Shown: one piece after another, positions 26,103 through 36,754 of the stretch | Layout: each line of letters opens with the position of its first letter | Numbering within the stretch: position 1 is the stretch's first letter | Assembly: GCF_934190775.1 (NCBI RefSeq) | Contig: NZ_CAKPTG010000003.1 | Span: forward strand, 124,001 to 188,000 | DNA from: an uncultured Phascolarctobacterium sp. | GTDB lineage: Bacteria > Bacillota > Negativicutes > Acidaminococcales > Acidaminococcaceae | Length of the DNA: 64,000 nt | Direction of reading: 5' to 3' | Made by a program: the position numbers and the translations under genes | Notes under the pieces: generated by a model | Database searches by the model: none | Seen by the model: only the letters and a program-made list of their open reading frames with translations | Told to the model about the DNA's origin: nothing

Positions 26103-26153
26103 GTATTACTACAAATAGGAAAGTAGTATTTGGTATCAGAAAGGGGCTGTAGT

Positions 26154-28271
26154 ATGAGTACTAAGCGAGTTAGTAGTACATTAATGATGTTATTTGTTTT
26201 AGGCAGTTCTATGAATGCTTTTGCACAGAATAATGATGTACTCGATGAAAATTTTGTCTTAGATGAAATGGTAGTGTCGGCTACACGTAGTGAAAAGAAA
26301 TTATTAGATACTGCTGCTAGTGTCAGTGTTATTACTGATAAAGATTTAAATAAGATGCATATCAATAATTTGGATGAAGCATTTGTCAAGATTCCGGGAG
26401 TATATGTAGGTCGTTTAAGCGGGATTGGTTCAACTACTTCTCAGACAGTAATGAGAGGTGTTAATGCAGCGAATTCTGTAGCAGTATTGGTCGATGGTGT
26501 TCAGGTAAATGATTCTTATAATGGTTCCGTAACATGGTCTGCTATTCCTGTAGATATGGTAAAAAGGGTAGAAGTACTTCGTGGACCTGCATCTGTTCTT
26601 TATGGTGGTAACGCACTTGCCGGTGTAATTAATATTATCACTAAAGATGTGGATAAAACATCCGTCAATTTAAAATTGTCATATGGATCTAATAATACTC
26701 AAAATCATAGCTTATATGTTGCCGGAAAAGCCAGTGATAAATTAGATTTTAATGTTAACTATGAAAAGAAAAGAACTGATGGTTATGTTACCGATCCTGT
26801 ATTGAGCTCTAAAGCTGTTGCTGGAGCTGAAACTACTACTACTAACACCGGAGCTAAGAGATGGATAATCGGTAATAAGGGTAAAAGACAATGGGATGAA
26901 AACACTGTTGGAGTTGGATTGAAATATCATTTCGATGAATCTAAATCTTTAGCTTTAGATTTTACTAAAAATGAATACGAGTATTTTTATTCTGCGCCCA
27001 CAAGTTACTTTGGCGATAACATTATAAATAAAGCTGGCACATATTTTTCTACTCCAGGGGAAAAAGCATCTAATAAATACAGCATGACTTATAATGATAG
27101 CGAAAATGGCTGGAAAGCTGTAGTAGGTTATAGTGATCAATACAAGCAGCATGATACAAGTATTTCTAAAGCAACTGATTCATCTAAACCAAATACCAGA
27201 TTTTCTTTTGATTTACAAAAAAACCAAACAATTTCTGCTAATAACAATGCAGTATTTGGCTTAAACTACAGAAAAGATAAGATGGATGCTACTGTCTATA
27301 AGCTGGCAGATAAGTTTAACAGTGACAGTAAGATAGCAGTGGATTCTATGGCTAGCGGAAAAAATAAATCTTTCTCTGCTTATGTTATGGATGAGCATAA
27401 ATTTTCTGACAGATGGACAGCTACAGCAGGCTTACGCTATGATAAATGGTCTACAGACGGAAGAATTCTGTTACCTAATAAAACTGAAGCCATTAATTAT
27501 GACGAGTCTACTTATGATAATTGGAGCCCGAGCTTAAGCGTTATGTATAAACCGGAAGCTGACAGCAGTGTATATTTGTCATGGGGTAAAGCTTTTGAAG
27601 CTCCGTCATTATATAGAATGTATTCTTCCAGTTATAGCTCCAATGTCTATAATATTGCAAATCCTAATCTTAAACCACAAAAGGCTGAGACTTTTGAATT
27701 GGGCTATAAAAAAGACTTAAACAATAAGTCTGCAATAGGTGTATCTGTTTATGATACAAAGTATAAAGGCTTGCTGTATAAAAACTCTTTGGGCGTGGTA
27801 GATGGTATGAATGCTACATGCTACCAAAACGCTGGTGAAGCAGAAGCGAAAGGCTTTGAACTAGAATTAAATCATAATTTTGATGATAAATGGAGTGCCT
27901 TTTTAAATTATACCTATCAAAATCCTGTAATAAAAAAAGCTTTAAAGGCGACTGAGAAGGATAAATATGTTACGGCTATTCCTAAAGAAGTATTCCGTGC
28001 AGGCGTTACCTATAGTGACAATAAATGGAGCGGCATGCTAACCGGAGAATACATCAGCAAACGATTCAGCAAAACAGATAACAGTGATACAGTTAATGGA
28101 GTCTATGGTTCCTATGATCCATACTTTATTATGAATATGGATATTAGCTATTCATTTAACAAGAACTATACATTAACTGCATCGGTAAATAATATTTTAG
28201 ATAGAGATTTCTTTAATTATTATTATCAACCTGGACGTACATATTCTGTAGAAATTAATTACAGATTCTAA
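26154..28271 (+). CDS. TonB-dependent outer-membrane receptor
   Basis: A 705-aa protein with a signal peptide (cut near MNAFAQ), a TonB-box-like DEMVVSATR, a plug domain (about 35-150; GVNAANSVAVLVDGVQVND, VLRGPASVLYGGNALAGVINI) and a 22-strand barrel ending in an aromatic residue (EINYRF). It resembles vitamin B12/siderophore/haem receptors. ATG 26154 is preferred to 26130 because the signal peptide begins there. It shows that the host has an outer membrane. It starts an AT-rich four-gene run with a CobN-like protein. Confidence 0.93.
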   Translation: MSTKRVSSTLMMLFVLGSSMNAFAQNNDVLDENFVLDEMVVSATRSEKKLLDTAASVSVITDKDLNKMHINNLDEAFVKIPGVYVGRLSGIGSTTSQTVMRGVNAANSVAVLVDGVQVNDSYNGSVTWSAIPVDMVKRVEVLRGPASVLYGGNALAGVINIITKDVDKTSVNLKLSYGSNNTQNHSLYVAGKASDKLDFNVNYEKKRTDGYVTDPVLSSKAVAGAETTTTNTGAKRWIIGNKGKRQWDENTVGVGLKYHFDESKSLALDFTKNEYEYFYSAPTSYFGDNIINKAGTYFSTPGEKASNKYSMTYNDSENGWKAVVGYSDQYKQHDTSISKATDSSKPNTRFSFDLQKNQTISANNNAVFGLNYRKDKMDATVYKLADKFNSDSKIAVDSMASGKNKSFSAYVMDEHKFSDRWTATAGLRYDKWSTDGRILLPNKTEAINYDESTYDNWSPSLSVMYKPEADSSVYLSWGKAFEAPSLYRMYSSSYSSNVYNIANPNLKPQKAETFELGYKKDLNNKSAIGVSVYDTKYKGLLYKNSLGVVDGMNATCYQNAGEAEAKGFELELNHNFDDKWSAFLNYTYQNPVIKKALKATEKDKYVTAIPKEVFRAGVTYSDNKWSGMLTGEYISKRFSKTDNSDTVNGVYGSYDPYFIMNMDISYSFNKNYTLTASVNNILDRDFFNYYYQPGRTYSVEINYRF

Positions 28272-28298
28272 TTTAAGTGTTATGCGTATGGAGGAATT

Positions 28299-31200
28299 AT
28301 GAATTATATTTTGTTCGTATCCAATAAAGAAAGTGTTAATCCATATTATGTTGCTGCCTGGAAAAACCTCGCTGTAAGCAATGGAGTAAGTGAAAGTAAT
28401 ATAAAATTTCAGATGTTTAGCGGAACAGAAAAAACTTATATGGATAGCAATGAAGTAAACGAATACTGCAAGGGTATAGTTGTCAATTGGATGGGACAAA
28501 AGGATGATAAAATGGTTCTCCATATTTTGAAACTTGCAAGAGAAAAAGCGATTCCGTTATTAGCAATTTTTACTTATGGTAACGATAAGGCAATACATTT
28601 ACTGACTGATGATAGTGCTGACCAAATTGCTTCATATATGGATAATGGCGGTATGTATAATATTAAAAACTTATACTTGTATTTACTTAATAAATTTTTG
28701 AAGCTAGATGTAATTTACAAGAATCCTGAGACATTGCCTTGGTCTGGTATTTATATGCCGGAAGAGGATAATGTGGTGGAAAAAGAGGTTTTTTTTGAGA
28801 AGTATTATAATTCTTCTTTGCCTACTGTAGCAATTAATTTTCCTAGAGAACATTGGGCTTGGGGACATACTTTATACATAGACAGTTTGGTTAATGAATT
28901 ACGAAAATTGAAATGTAATGTATTGCCTGTTTTTTCTCATTGGAATCGTGATAGAGAGAGAAATATACCAGGTTTTGAAAATAATTTTTTAGAATTAGCC
29001 TTTTTAAAAGGTGCATTTATACCACAAGTATTAATAAATTGCTTATGGTTTTCTCTGACTGTTGGTAGAGATATTGAAGACAAAGAGTTATTGCAGAAAT
29101 TAAATATACCGATACTTCAAGGTGAAATACTTCTACAAGATGTAGAAAGCTGGGAACAGTCTAGTTACGGTTTAAATGAAAACGAGCTTCAAGCAAATAT
29201 TATTATGCCGGAATTCGATGGAGTTGTACATGGTGTACCATTAGCTGGTCAAAAAAAAGATGGTGCTCTGGTAACTATGGTGCCAATTTATGATAATATA
29301 AAACTAATGGCAAAAAGAGCTTACTGTTGGGCACAGTTGAAACTCAAGCGAAACAAAGATAAAAGGATAGCTCTTATTTTTCATAATTATCCTGCAGGAA
29401 ATGCTACTATTGGAACTGCTATGGGTTTAGACTCCCTTCGCAGTGGAGAATTGATTTTAGAAAAACTTCAAGAAGCTGGCTACAAAACTGATGCACTACC
29501 TAAGAAAACAGGGTGGCTTGCTGAAAAACTGCTGTCTTGTTTTACTAATGAGATCGAATTTTTAAAATCAGATCTTGAGCCATGTGGCAAATATCCTGTT
29601 GGGAATTATAAACAATGGTATAAAAATTTAGGCGTGGACACTAGAAACCATATTAAAAACAATTGGGGCGAAATGCCAGGAAATTCGTTTCTTACTGATA
29701 CAGGAGAAGAATTTAAAATTGCAGGGTTTAAACAAGGAAATATATTCATAGGAGTCCAACCGCCAAGAATTGCTTTTGGTGATATTCAAAAAAGTTTTCA
29801 TAATGGAGATATTCCACCTACACATTACTATTTGGCTTTTTATAGATGGTTAGTAGAAGAGTTTAAAGCCGATGCTGTAATACATCTTGGTACTCATGGC
29901 AGCCTTGAATGGCTACCGGGTAAAAGTACAGGTTTGTGCAAAGCCAGCTATCCATATTTGGCTATAGATAGTCTTCCCAATTTATATCCGTACTTAATGT
30001 CCATTACTTGCGAAGGACTTCAGGCTAAAAGGCGTGGAGCTGCAGTATTAATAGATCATTTGCCGGCTCCTTGTGAAGAAGCCGGATTATATGGTAAAAT
30101 GCGGGAACTATACGATTTGGTAGAGCAGTATTTAGAAGCTTATAGATTACAAAGTTCTACAGTTTCGCAATTAGAGCAGGTAATATTGGAATTGTTACGT
30201 AATGAAGATATTAAGCATTTTTGTGATAAAGATAATGAAACTGATTTTTTCGTGCAGATGGAAAATCTACATGCTTATCTTGAAAAAATATCTTCAAATC
30301 AATGTAGAACAGGTTTGCATATATTAGGTAAACTAGGTTCTGAAGCAGATTTAAAAAACTTGGTTCATAGTTTTACTCAGGGTAACGAGGAACTTAAAGA
30401 ATTTGTTTTGGAAAAATTGAGTCATACTGATGAAGAAATAGTAAATATACTTAGGGGGTTAGATGGTTGCTATATTGAAAGCGGATTATCAGGTGCTCCT
30501 TCAACAGGTATGTTGGATTGTCTTCCAAGTGGTAAAAATTTTTATGGTGTAGATCCACGCTTACTTCCATCTAAGTCAGCATGGATTATTGGTCAGCAAT
30601 TAGCGGATCAGGTTATACAACAGTATATTGAGGAAGAAGGAAGATATCCCGAACGTATTGCTATGATATTTTGGTCAGGCACCAATATGCGTACCAAAGG
30701 CTGCGATATAGCTCAGGCAATGGCGCTTTTAGGTGTTTCGCCAGAATGGAATACTAATGGGAGAATAAGTGGTTTTAAGGTTATTCCGGTAGACGTTTTG
30801 AGAAGACCACGTATAGATGTTATAGCGCGAATAAGCGGTATGTATAGAGATTCATTGTATCCTACTGTAGAATATTTGGATGAATGTATTCAAGGTATTA
30901 TGAAATTAGATGAGGACGGGAATGTTAATTACCCGCGTAAGCATATAATGGAGGATGCAAATGAATTAGAGACAACAAACTACGATAATTTGCAATGCAG
31001 AATTTTTGGCAGTGCACCTGGAACTTATGGTGCTGGTGTTAATTTGGCAATAGAAAGCAGGAACTGGCAAAGTATTGATGATTTAAGAGATGTATATGTA
31101 TCTTGGGGAAGTTATGCTTATGGTAAGCAAATTAAAGGTCAATTTCTGCCAGAAGTTTTCTCCAAACAGCTTAGCAAAGTTGATTTAACGCTAAAAAATG

Positions 31201-31721
31201 AAGACCATTACGAGACAACGATGTTAGAATCAGATGATTATAATGCGTTTCATGGTGGCATGATTGCTGCAGTACGTAGTTTATCAGGAAAAGCTCCCAA
31301 GTCATTTTGTGGGAATTTGTCTAAAAAGGATGCTGTTAGTGTTCAAAGTTTATCAGAGGAAATGAAACAGTTATACTTATCTCAAGTACTGAATCCTAAA
31401 TTTATTCAGGGAATGAAGAAACATGGATATAAGGGTGCAGCTGATTTATGTAATATTGTAAGTCATAGCTTTGCTTGGGATGCAACCAGCAATGTTATTG
31501 AGGATTGGATGTATAATGATTTGACTAAAATGTATGTCCTTTCAAAAGATGTCAAAGAATGGTTAAAAAAAGTAAATCCATGGGCTTTAAGAAAAATGTG
31601 TGCTGTTTTATTAGAAGCAAAACAAAGAGGGTTATGGAATACGCCTAAAGAACTTGAGAGTGCTATTATGCAAGAGTTTTTAGAAATTGAGGGCGATTTA
31701 GAGGAACTAAGCGATGAATAG
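28299..31721 (+). CDS. CobN-like metal chelatase subunit
   Basis: A 1140-aa protein of the CobN/BchH family. Visible motifs are VIHLGTHGSLEWLPGK, KRRGAAVLIDHLPAP, MIFWSGTNMRTKGCDIAQAMALLGV, VLRRPRIDVIARISGMYRDS and GSAPGTYGAGVNLA. Ordinary cobaltochelatase needs CobS/CobT or ChlI/ChlD AAA partners and sits with corrin genes; neither is here. Pairing with a TonB receptor matches the haem-uptake hmu loci of Bacteroidetes, where the CobN-like HmuS acts on imported haem. Here it may remove or insert a metal in an imported tetrapyrrole. RBS atggaggaatt. Confidence 0.9.
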   Translation: MNYILFVSNKESVNPYYVAAWKNLAVSNGVSESNIKFQMFSGTEKTYMDSNEVNEYCKGIVVNWMGQKDDKMVLHILKLAREKAIPLLAIFTYGNDKAIHLLTDDSADQIASYMDNGGMYNIKNLYLYLLNKFLKLDVIYKNPETLPWSGIYMPEEDNVVEKEVFFEKYYNSSLPTVAINFPREHWAWGHTLYIDSLVNELRKLKCNVLPVFSHWNRDRERNIPGFENNFLELAFLKGAFIPQVLINCLWFSLTVGRDIEDKELLQKLNIPILQGEILLQDVESWEQSSYGLNENELQANIIMPEFDGVVHGVPLAGQKKDGALVTMVPIYDNIKLMAKRAYCWAQLKLKRNKDKRIALIFHNYPAGNATIGTAMGLDSLRSGELILEKLQEAGYKTDALPKKTGWLAEKLLSCFTNEIEFLKSDLEPCGKYPVGNYKQWYKNLGVDTRNHIKNNWGEMPGNSFLTDTGEEFKIAGFKQGNIFIGVQPPRIAFGDIQKSFHNGDIPPTHYYLAFYRWLVEEFKADAVIHLGTHGSLEWLPGKSTGLCKASYPYLAIDSLPNLYPYLMSITCEGLQAKRRGAAVLIDHLPAPCEEAGLYGKMRELYDLVEQYLEAYRLQSSTVSQLEQVILELLRNEDIKHFCDKDNETDFFVQMENLHAYLEKISSNQCRTGLHILGKLGSEADLKNLVHSFTQGNEELKEFVLEKLSHTDEEIVNILRGLDGCYIESGLSGAPSTGMLDCLPSGKNFYGVDPRLLPSKSAWIIGQQLADQVIQQYIEEEGRYPERIAMIFWSGTNMRTKGCDIAQAMALLGVSPEWNTNGRISGFKVIPVDVLRRPRIDVIARISGMYRDSLYPTVEYLDECIQGIMKLDEDGNVNYPRKHIMEDANELETTNYDNLQCRIFGSAPGTYGAGVNLAIESRNWQSIDDLRDVYVSWGSYAYGKQIKGQFLPEVFSKQLSKVDLTLKNEDHYETTMLESDDYNAFHGGMIAAVRSLSGKAPKSFCGNLSKKDAVSVQSLSEEMKQLYLSQVLNPKFIQGMKKHGYKGAADLCNIVSHSFAWDATSNVIEDWMYNDLTKMYVLSKDVKEWLKKVNPWALRKMCAVLLEAKQRGLWNTPKELESAIMQEFLEIEGDLEELSDE

Positions 31722-32709
31722 ATATAACAAAAAATATATATTGTTTTTCAGTATTTTTATCTTATTTTTGAGTTGCTTGATAACTGTATATATTATAGGT
31801 GTTAATCAGACTGATAGGAAAAATAGTTATTTCGTTGTTGATGATTCAGGCTATAAAACATTTTTCGATGCTAAGCCTACGAGAATTTTATGTTATAATC
31901 TTACGTATGACACTATTCTTTTGGGAATTGTGCCTGCAGATTATTTAGTAGCTAAACATTACCTTGATAAGGATCCAGCAATTTCGTATATTGCTGAGGA
32001 AACAAAGAATATAAAGACAGAATATAGGGTGTTTAAGCAGCTCGGTGAAGAATCAATTATGGCGATGAATCCTCAGGTTATCTTTGTACCTGACACTTTA
32101 GATAAAAATGTTATTGAATCTTATAGAGCAATGGGTATAAAGACAGTTGTCTGTAAAGGTCCCAATAGTATTGATGATATCAGGTATAACATAAGACTAA
32201 TGTCTCAGGCTATGGGTAAGGAAGAAAACGGTGATAAATTAATACGTGAAATGGATAGACAGCTAGCAGAAGTTCGTGATAAAATTCAATTAAAACAAGC
32301 TGAACAGCCGGTTGTTATGTTAGCATCCAGAATGAGACAGTATGGAGGAATAGGCTGTGTCTATGATGATATTTGTAAGCATGCCGGAATAAGAAATGCA
32401 ATTAGCATGCAGGGAATACATTATGGCGAAACCGTAACCAAAGAATCTATCATAGCATCAAATCCTGATGTTTTTCTTGTTTCTGCAGGTAGAGAATATG
32501 AAGAAGCCAAAGATGTTCAGTTTAGAAAAGAATTTTTAGAGGATCCTGCTTTTCAACATCTGAAAGGAATTAAAAGAGTAATAGCGATACCTGATAGATA
32601 TATTTATTCAAATTCGCAGAACTGTGTTTATGCTATCAAGGGATTGTATAATAGTATTTATGGACCTACTTTTGATATGAAGGAAGAAAAATTGTTAAAG
32701 GGTTATTAA
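31714..32709 (+). CDS. Periplasmic-binding-protein-like (BtuF/FepB class) protein, membrane-anchored
   Basis: A 331-aa protein starting inside the cobN stop (8-base overlap). A hydrophobic N-terminal segment (about 8-28, with Cys21 as a possible but imperfect lipobox) anchors it. The rest is a Peripla_BP_2 fold with PTRILCYNLTYDTILLGI, KQLGEESIMAMNPQVIFVP and KESIIASNPDVFLVS. It should capture the metallophore or tetrapyrrole after the receptor. No ABC permease or ATPase gene follows, so these must be elsewhere. Confidence 0.85.
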   Translation: MNRYNKKYILFFSIFILFLSCLITVYIIGVNQTDRKNSYFVVDDSGYKTFFDAKPTRILCYNLTYDTILLGIVPADYLVAKHYLDKDPAISYIAEETKNIKTEYRVFKQLGEESIMAMNPQVIFVPDTLDKNVIESYRAMGIKTVVCKGPNSIDDIRYNIRLMSQAMGKEENGDKLIREMDRQLAEVRDKIQLKQAEQPVVMLASRMRQYGGIGCVYDDICKHAGIRNAISMQGIHYGETVTKESIIASNPDVFLVSAGREYEEAKDVQFRKEFLEDPAFQHLKGIKRVIAIPDRYIYSNSQNCVYAIKGLYNSIYGPTFDMKEEKLLKGY

Positions 32710-32720
32710 GAAGGGGTACC

Positions 32721-33560
32721 ATGGTAAAATCAATTAGAAATACATTTACATCTGGCGAAATTGCAAAGCTTGCTAATATTTCTAAGCAAACATTGAGTTA
32801 CTATGAAAAAGAAAAACTGTTAAAGCCTGCTAAAAGAAACCAAGATAATAATTATGCGTATTATTCTCTAGCGGAACATCATATGTTAGAAATGATTGTT
32901 TGCATGAGACGATTAGGTTTTTCTATAAAGGATATACGTGAGTTTTTGCATTACCGTGATGAAAACATTTTAAGTAATCTTTTGAGGAAAAAACAAGAAG
33001 AATTAATTCTTGAACAGAAAGAGCTTATGGAAAAATTGCAAAGTGTGCAAACTATTCTCAGGAAAACGGATCACATAAGAAATCTGATATTGGATAGAGT
33101 TTTGCTGGAACAACTGCCTGAATATGATATGTATGTTTCTCAAAATCTATCTTCTGTGGATGGTGATAAAAATAATCTTATTATAAGGTTGAATTTCATG
33201 AAAAATCTTTTTAGGCTCAATAACTGTGATTTGACTACAGGTTGGTTTTTGAGTCAAGATAACACTAAAAAGTTTCAATGTAGTCCTGTAAGCAGGTTCT
33301 TTGCTATGGATAATTATAATTGTATTGATGATTTCCGAAAACTAGTTAATCATAAGACAAAAAATCAATTCTATGTTTCGATATATGGAAAGGGTAACTA
33401 TCATCATTGTTGTGAAGCATGGATAAAAAAGTGTTTTCAATTTATTGAACGTAATGAACTTGAGATAAATGGTGATACAATAGTTTCTTTTGAAAAGGAC
33501 TATTGGATTACTAATGACAAGAATGAATATGTTTTTAAATTATCAATACCTGTAAAATGA
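32721..33560 (+). CDS. MerR-family regulator with large effector domain
   Basis: A 279-aa protein: MerR HTH at 10-75 (TSGEIAKLANISKQTLSYY, YYSLAEHHMLEMIVCMRRLGFS), a dimer helix (about 85-125) and a C-terminal domain (about 130-279) like GyrI/AraC-effector folds with a HHCCEAW segment that could bind metal or haem. It closes the TonB-CobN run, 11 bases after the binding protein. It is likely the activator of the long-spacer promoter at 26046. RBS aagaagggg. Confidence 0.85.
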   Translation: MVKSIRNTFTSGEIAKLANISKQTLSYYEKEKLLKPAKRNQDNNYAYYSLAEHHMLEMIVCMRRLGFSIKDIREFLHYRDENILSNLLRKKQEELILEQKELMEKLQSVQTILRKTDHIRNLILDRVLLEQLPEYDMYVSQNLSSVDGDKNNLIIRLNFMKNLFRLNNCDLTTGWFLSQDNTKKFQCSPVSRFFAMDNYNCIDDFRKLVNHKTKNQFYVSIYGKGNYHHCCEAWIKKCFQFIERNELEINGDTIVSFEKDYWITNDKNEYVFKLSIPVK

Positions 33561-34057
33561 TTTGTGAACTAGCAAAATAATATAATATATAAATATTTTT
33601 AAGTGTATGAGTTAGTTATATTTACAGTATCTATGAGATAAGCGGTTTCTCGGGCATAAGGGAGGCCGCTTTTAACTATGTGGTATTGTATCCGTAATTT
33701 TCGTAAGCGGTTAATACAGTCAGCTACGTATTTAGATACTGGTAATCTTTTTCTTGGTTCCGAAAAGCTATTTAAATATAAGTTCTATAAAATACTTAGG
33801 CTTTTGCACTTGACGAATTTTGGAAAATGATAAACAATTATATTTAAAGGATTTTGGGAATATAATAGGATATCGAATGATAGAATACTTTTTACAGGAT
33901 TTGACGATGGGAATGACGGATGTAGTCCTAATGTTATGCAGAATCTTTTTTATGACTAATTCCGCATTGAAGCATACAAGGTTACGTGCCTTGCTTAAGT
34001 ATGCAAAATGAATAAATTCTTTTTTTCTTTAGAAGCAATTCATACAGGAGCAGAAAA
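33561..34057. other. AT-rich intergenic region
   Basis: About 500 bases. An inverted repeat agcgg...ccgct spans about 33642-33675. The open stretch 33820-34011 has no RBS or family likeness and looks like decayed sequence. No RNA gene is recognised. The AT-rich island ends here; the next gene is distinctly GC-richer. Confidence 0.5.
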
Positions 34058-36541
34058 ATGATTGATAAAATGCTTATTCGTGGCGCTAAGGTCCACAATC
34101 TGAAAAATATTGATCTAGACATTCCCTTGGGGAAAATCGTCGGCATTGCAGGTGTATCCGGTTCCGGCAAATCCTCTTTGGCGCTTGGCGTGCTGTATGC
34201 CGAAGGCTCACGCCGCTATCTGGAGGCGCTTTCTACCTACACACGTCGCCGCATGACGCAGGCTTCTAAAGCGTCTGTAGATGAGGTGCTGTATGTTCCT
34301 GCAGCCTTGGCGCTGCACCAGCGTCCCGGTGTACCGGGAATCCGCAGCACCTTCGGCACAGGTACGGAGCTGCTGAACAGCTTGCGCCTCATGTATTCGC
34401 GCCTTGCCAGCCATCGCTGTCCCAACGGACATTACCTGGAGCCAACGCTTTTGGTTGCCGCAGGCAAGAAGCTGACCTGCCCGGAGTGCGGCGCGCAGTT
34501 TTATGCGCCGTCTGCCGAGGAGCTGGCCTTCAATTCGCAGGGGGCCTGCAAAACCTGCGGCGGTACAGGCAGCGTCCGCACGGTAGATTTAAGCACGTTG
34601 GTGCCGGATGAATCGCTTACCATCGAGCAGGGCGCTGTTGCACCCTGGAATAGCCTCATGTGGTCGCTGATGACGGATGTCTGCAAGGAGATGGGCGTGC
34701 GCATAGATGTGCCGTTTTGCGAGCTGACGGAGCAGGAGAAGGAGATCGTTTATCACGGTCCTGCGGAGAAGAAGCATATACTCTACCATCCGAAGAAAAG
34801 CAACTCCAACGATTTTGCCGAGCTTGATTTTACCTATTTTAACGCTGTTTACACAGTAGAAAATGCGTTGGCCAAGGTTAAGGACGAAAAGGGCATGAAG
34901 CGCGTAGAAAAGTTTTTGAAGGAGGATATCTGCCCCGATTGTCACGGAACGCGTCTTTCCGCATCTGCACGCGCGCCGAAGCTGTTAGGCATATCGCTGG
35001 ACGAGGCCTGCAGCATGACGCTTTCGCAGCTGGTGACGTGGGTGCAGCGCATTCCACCAAGTTTGCCGGAGGCAATGCGTCCTATGGCGGAACGCATCTG
35101 CGAAGCATTTACCGGTACAGCCAAGCGTCTTATGGATTTGGGACTCGGTTATCTTACACTCGACCGCTCCGCTGCTACGCTCTCTACGGGAGAGAGGCAG
35201 CGGATGCAGCTGGCGCGCGCTGTCCGCAACCGTACTACCGGAGTTCTTTATGTGCTTGATGAACCGTCCATCGGTCTGCATCCGTCAAATATCGTGGGCC
35301 TTAACGGTGTGATGCATGACCTGGTGGCGGACGGTAACTCTGTAATTCTTGTGGATCACGATACGCAGATTTTGCAGGAAGCAGACTGGCTTGTGGAAAT
35401 GGGACCGGAAGCAGGTGCCGGCGGTGGTCATGTAATTGCTCAGGGAACGATAGCGGAGATAGAAGCAAATCCTGCTTCTCAAATCGGACCGTTCCTTGCG
35501 GGCAAGGCAGCTGCAACGCGACAGAATAAAGCTCAGAAGCAGGAGCTGTTCGCTGATGGTGCTATTCATCTTTCTACAGCGTCGATACATACAGTAAAAC
35601 CATTAGAAATAGATATTCCCAAGGGACGTTTGACGGTTGTCACCGGTGTATCGGGTTCAGGCAAAACCACGATGGTTTTGGAAAGCCTTGTGCCTGCGCT
35701 GGCTGCGGCGATTGACGGCAAGCCGTTGCCGGAGCATATCCGCGCTATTGATGCCGATGGGATTGAGCACGTTAAGCTCATTGATGCGACACCTATCGGA
35801 ATTAACGTCCGCTCTACTGTCGCTACCTATGCAGGCATTCACGATGATTTGCGCAAGCTTTATGCCAAATTGCCCGAAGCCAAAGCGCATGAATATAAGG
35901 CCGGTGCTTTTTCGTACAATACAGGCTCGCTTCGCTGCCAAGGCTGTGACGGAACAGGCGTTGTCAGTCTGGACGTACAGTTTTTGCCGGACGTGGATAT
36001 ACCCTGCCCGGACTGCCGCGGTTCGCGGTACGCTAAGGCGGCCTACGATATCAGGCTGACGAACGAGGCGGGGGAGAGTGCTTCGCTGCCGGAGCTGATG
36101 GCTATGGACGTAAACACTGCTCTTGCCTTCTGCAAAAATATGAAAGGCATCAGCCAAAAGCTGAACGTGCTGCGTCAGCTTGGTCTTGGTTATCTGACGT
36201 TGGGCGAGGAAACACCGGGTTTATCGGGCGGTGAAGCACAGCGCTTGAAGCTGGCCAGCGAAATCGGCAGGACGCAGCATGATTCCGTCTTTGTCTTTGA
36301 TGAGCCTTCTATTGGCTTACATCCTTTGGATGTGCAGGTACTGCTGGAGGTTTTTCAGGCGCTTTTGGACAATGGGGCAACTGTTGTTGTCATTGAGCAT
36401 GATTTAGATGTTATCCGTAACGCTGACTATGTGCTTGATATGGGCCCCGGCGGCGGTGATGCAGGCGGAAGGCTTGTGGCATGCGGAACGCCGGCAGAGA
36501 TTAAAGCAAACGCAAATAGTATTACCGGCAGATTTTTATGA
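34058..36541 (+). CDS. UvrA-like ABC ATPase (class II UvrA)
   Basis: An 827-aa double ABC protein, shorter than UvrA (about 940). Walker A motifs are GVSGSGKSSLALG and GVSGSGKTTMVLE; signatures are LSTGERQRMQLARA and LSGGEAQRLKLASE; the zinc-finger knuckles CKTCGGTG, CPDCHGTRL, CQGCDGTG and CPDCRGSR are kept. Class II UvrA proteins lack the UvrB-binding region and are linked to tolerance of DNA-binding drugs. It starts at ATG 34058 after acaggagcag. It is monocistronic and visibly GC-richer than both flanks. UvrB and UvrC are not nearby. Confidence 0.88.
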   Translation: MIDKMLIRGAKVHNLKNIDLDIPLGKIVGIAGVSGSGKSSLALGVLYAEGSRRYLEALSTYTRRRMTQASKASVDEVLYVPAALALHQRPGVPGIRSTFGTGTELLNSLRLMYSRLASHRCPNGHYLEPTLLVAAGKKLTCPECGAQFYAPSAEELAFNSQGACKTCGGTGSVRTVDLSTLVPDESLTIEQGAVAPWNSLMWSLMTDVCKEMGVRIDVPFCELTEQEKEIVYHGPAEKKHILYHPKKSNSNDFAELDFTYFNAVYTVENALAKVKDEKGMKRVEKFLKEDICPDCHGTRLSASARAPKLLGISLDEACSMTLSQLVTWVQRIPPSLPEAMRPMAERICEAFTGTAKRLMDLGLGYLTLDRSAATLSTGERQRMQLARAVRNRTTGVLYVLDEPSIGLHPSNIVGLNGVMHDLVADGNSVILVDHDTQILQEADWLVEMGPEAGAGGGHVIAQGTIAEIEANPASQIGPFLAGKAAATRQNKAQKQELFADGAIHLSTASIHTVKPLEIDIPKGRLTVVTGVSGSGKTTMVLESLVPALAAAIDGKPLPEHIRAIDADGIEHVKLIDATPIGINVRSTVATYAGIHDDLRKLYAKLPEAKAHEYKAGAFSYNTGSLRCQGCDGTGVVSLDVQFLPDVDIPCPDCRGSRYAKAAYDIRLTNEAGESASLPELMAMDVNTALAFCKNMKGISQKLNVLRQLGLGYLTLGEETPGLSGGEAQRLKLASEIGRTQHDSVFVFDEPSIGLHPLDVQVLLEVFQALLDNGATVVVIEHDLDVIRNADYVLDMGPGGGDAGGRLVACGTPAEIKANANSITGRFL

Positions 36542-36575
36542 TTGCGCTTGGATTGATAAGAGAATAGTAAAAAAG

Positions 36576-36629
36576 TAAGAGCTGATTTTGGCGAAGTGCG
36601 AAAGTCAGCTCTGTTTTTGTGCGCTAGAA
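36576..36629. terminator. Terminator hairpin, left copy of direct repeat around the McrBC module
   Basis: AGAGCTGA / TCAGCTCT arms with a 20-nt loop, then TTTTT and gtgcgctagaa. A near-copy is at 41641-41695. It terminates the UvrA-like gene. Confidence 0.85.
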
Positions 36630-36754
36630 GGATAGATTATTTAATGACCATAGCGTATAAATTTTTCTCGATAAGGCAGGAAAATAAAATCGTCTAGCGA
36701 ATGATTTTAAGTATAACAAAATTTTTATGAAAATTTGGAAGGAGAGTATTAAAA

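Noticed and set aside
33820..34011. 63-aa ORF before the UvrA-like gene
   Set aside because: No start signal or family likeness; probably decayed AT-rich DNA.
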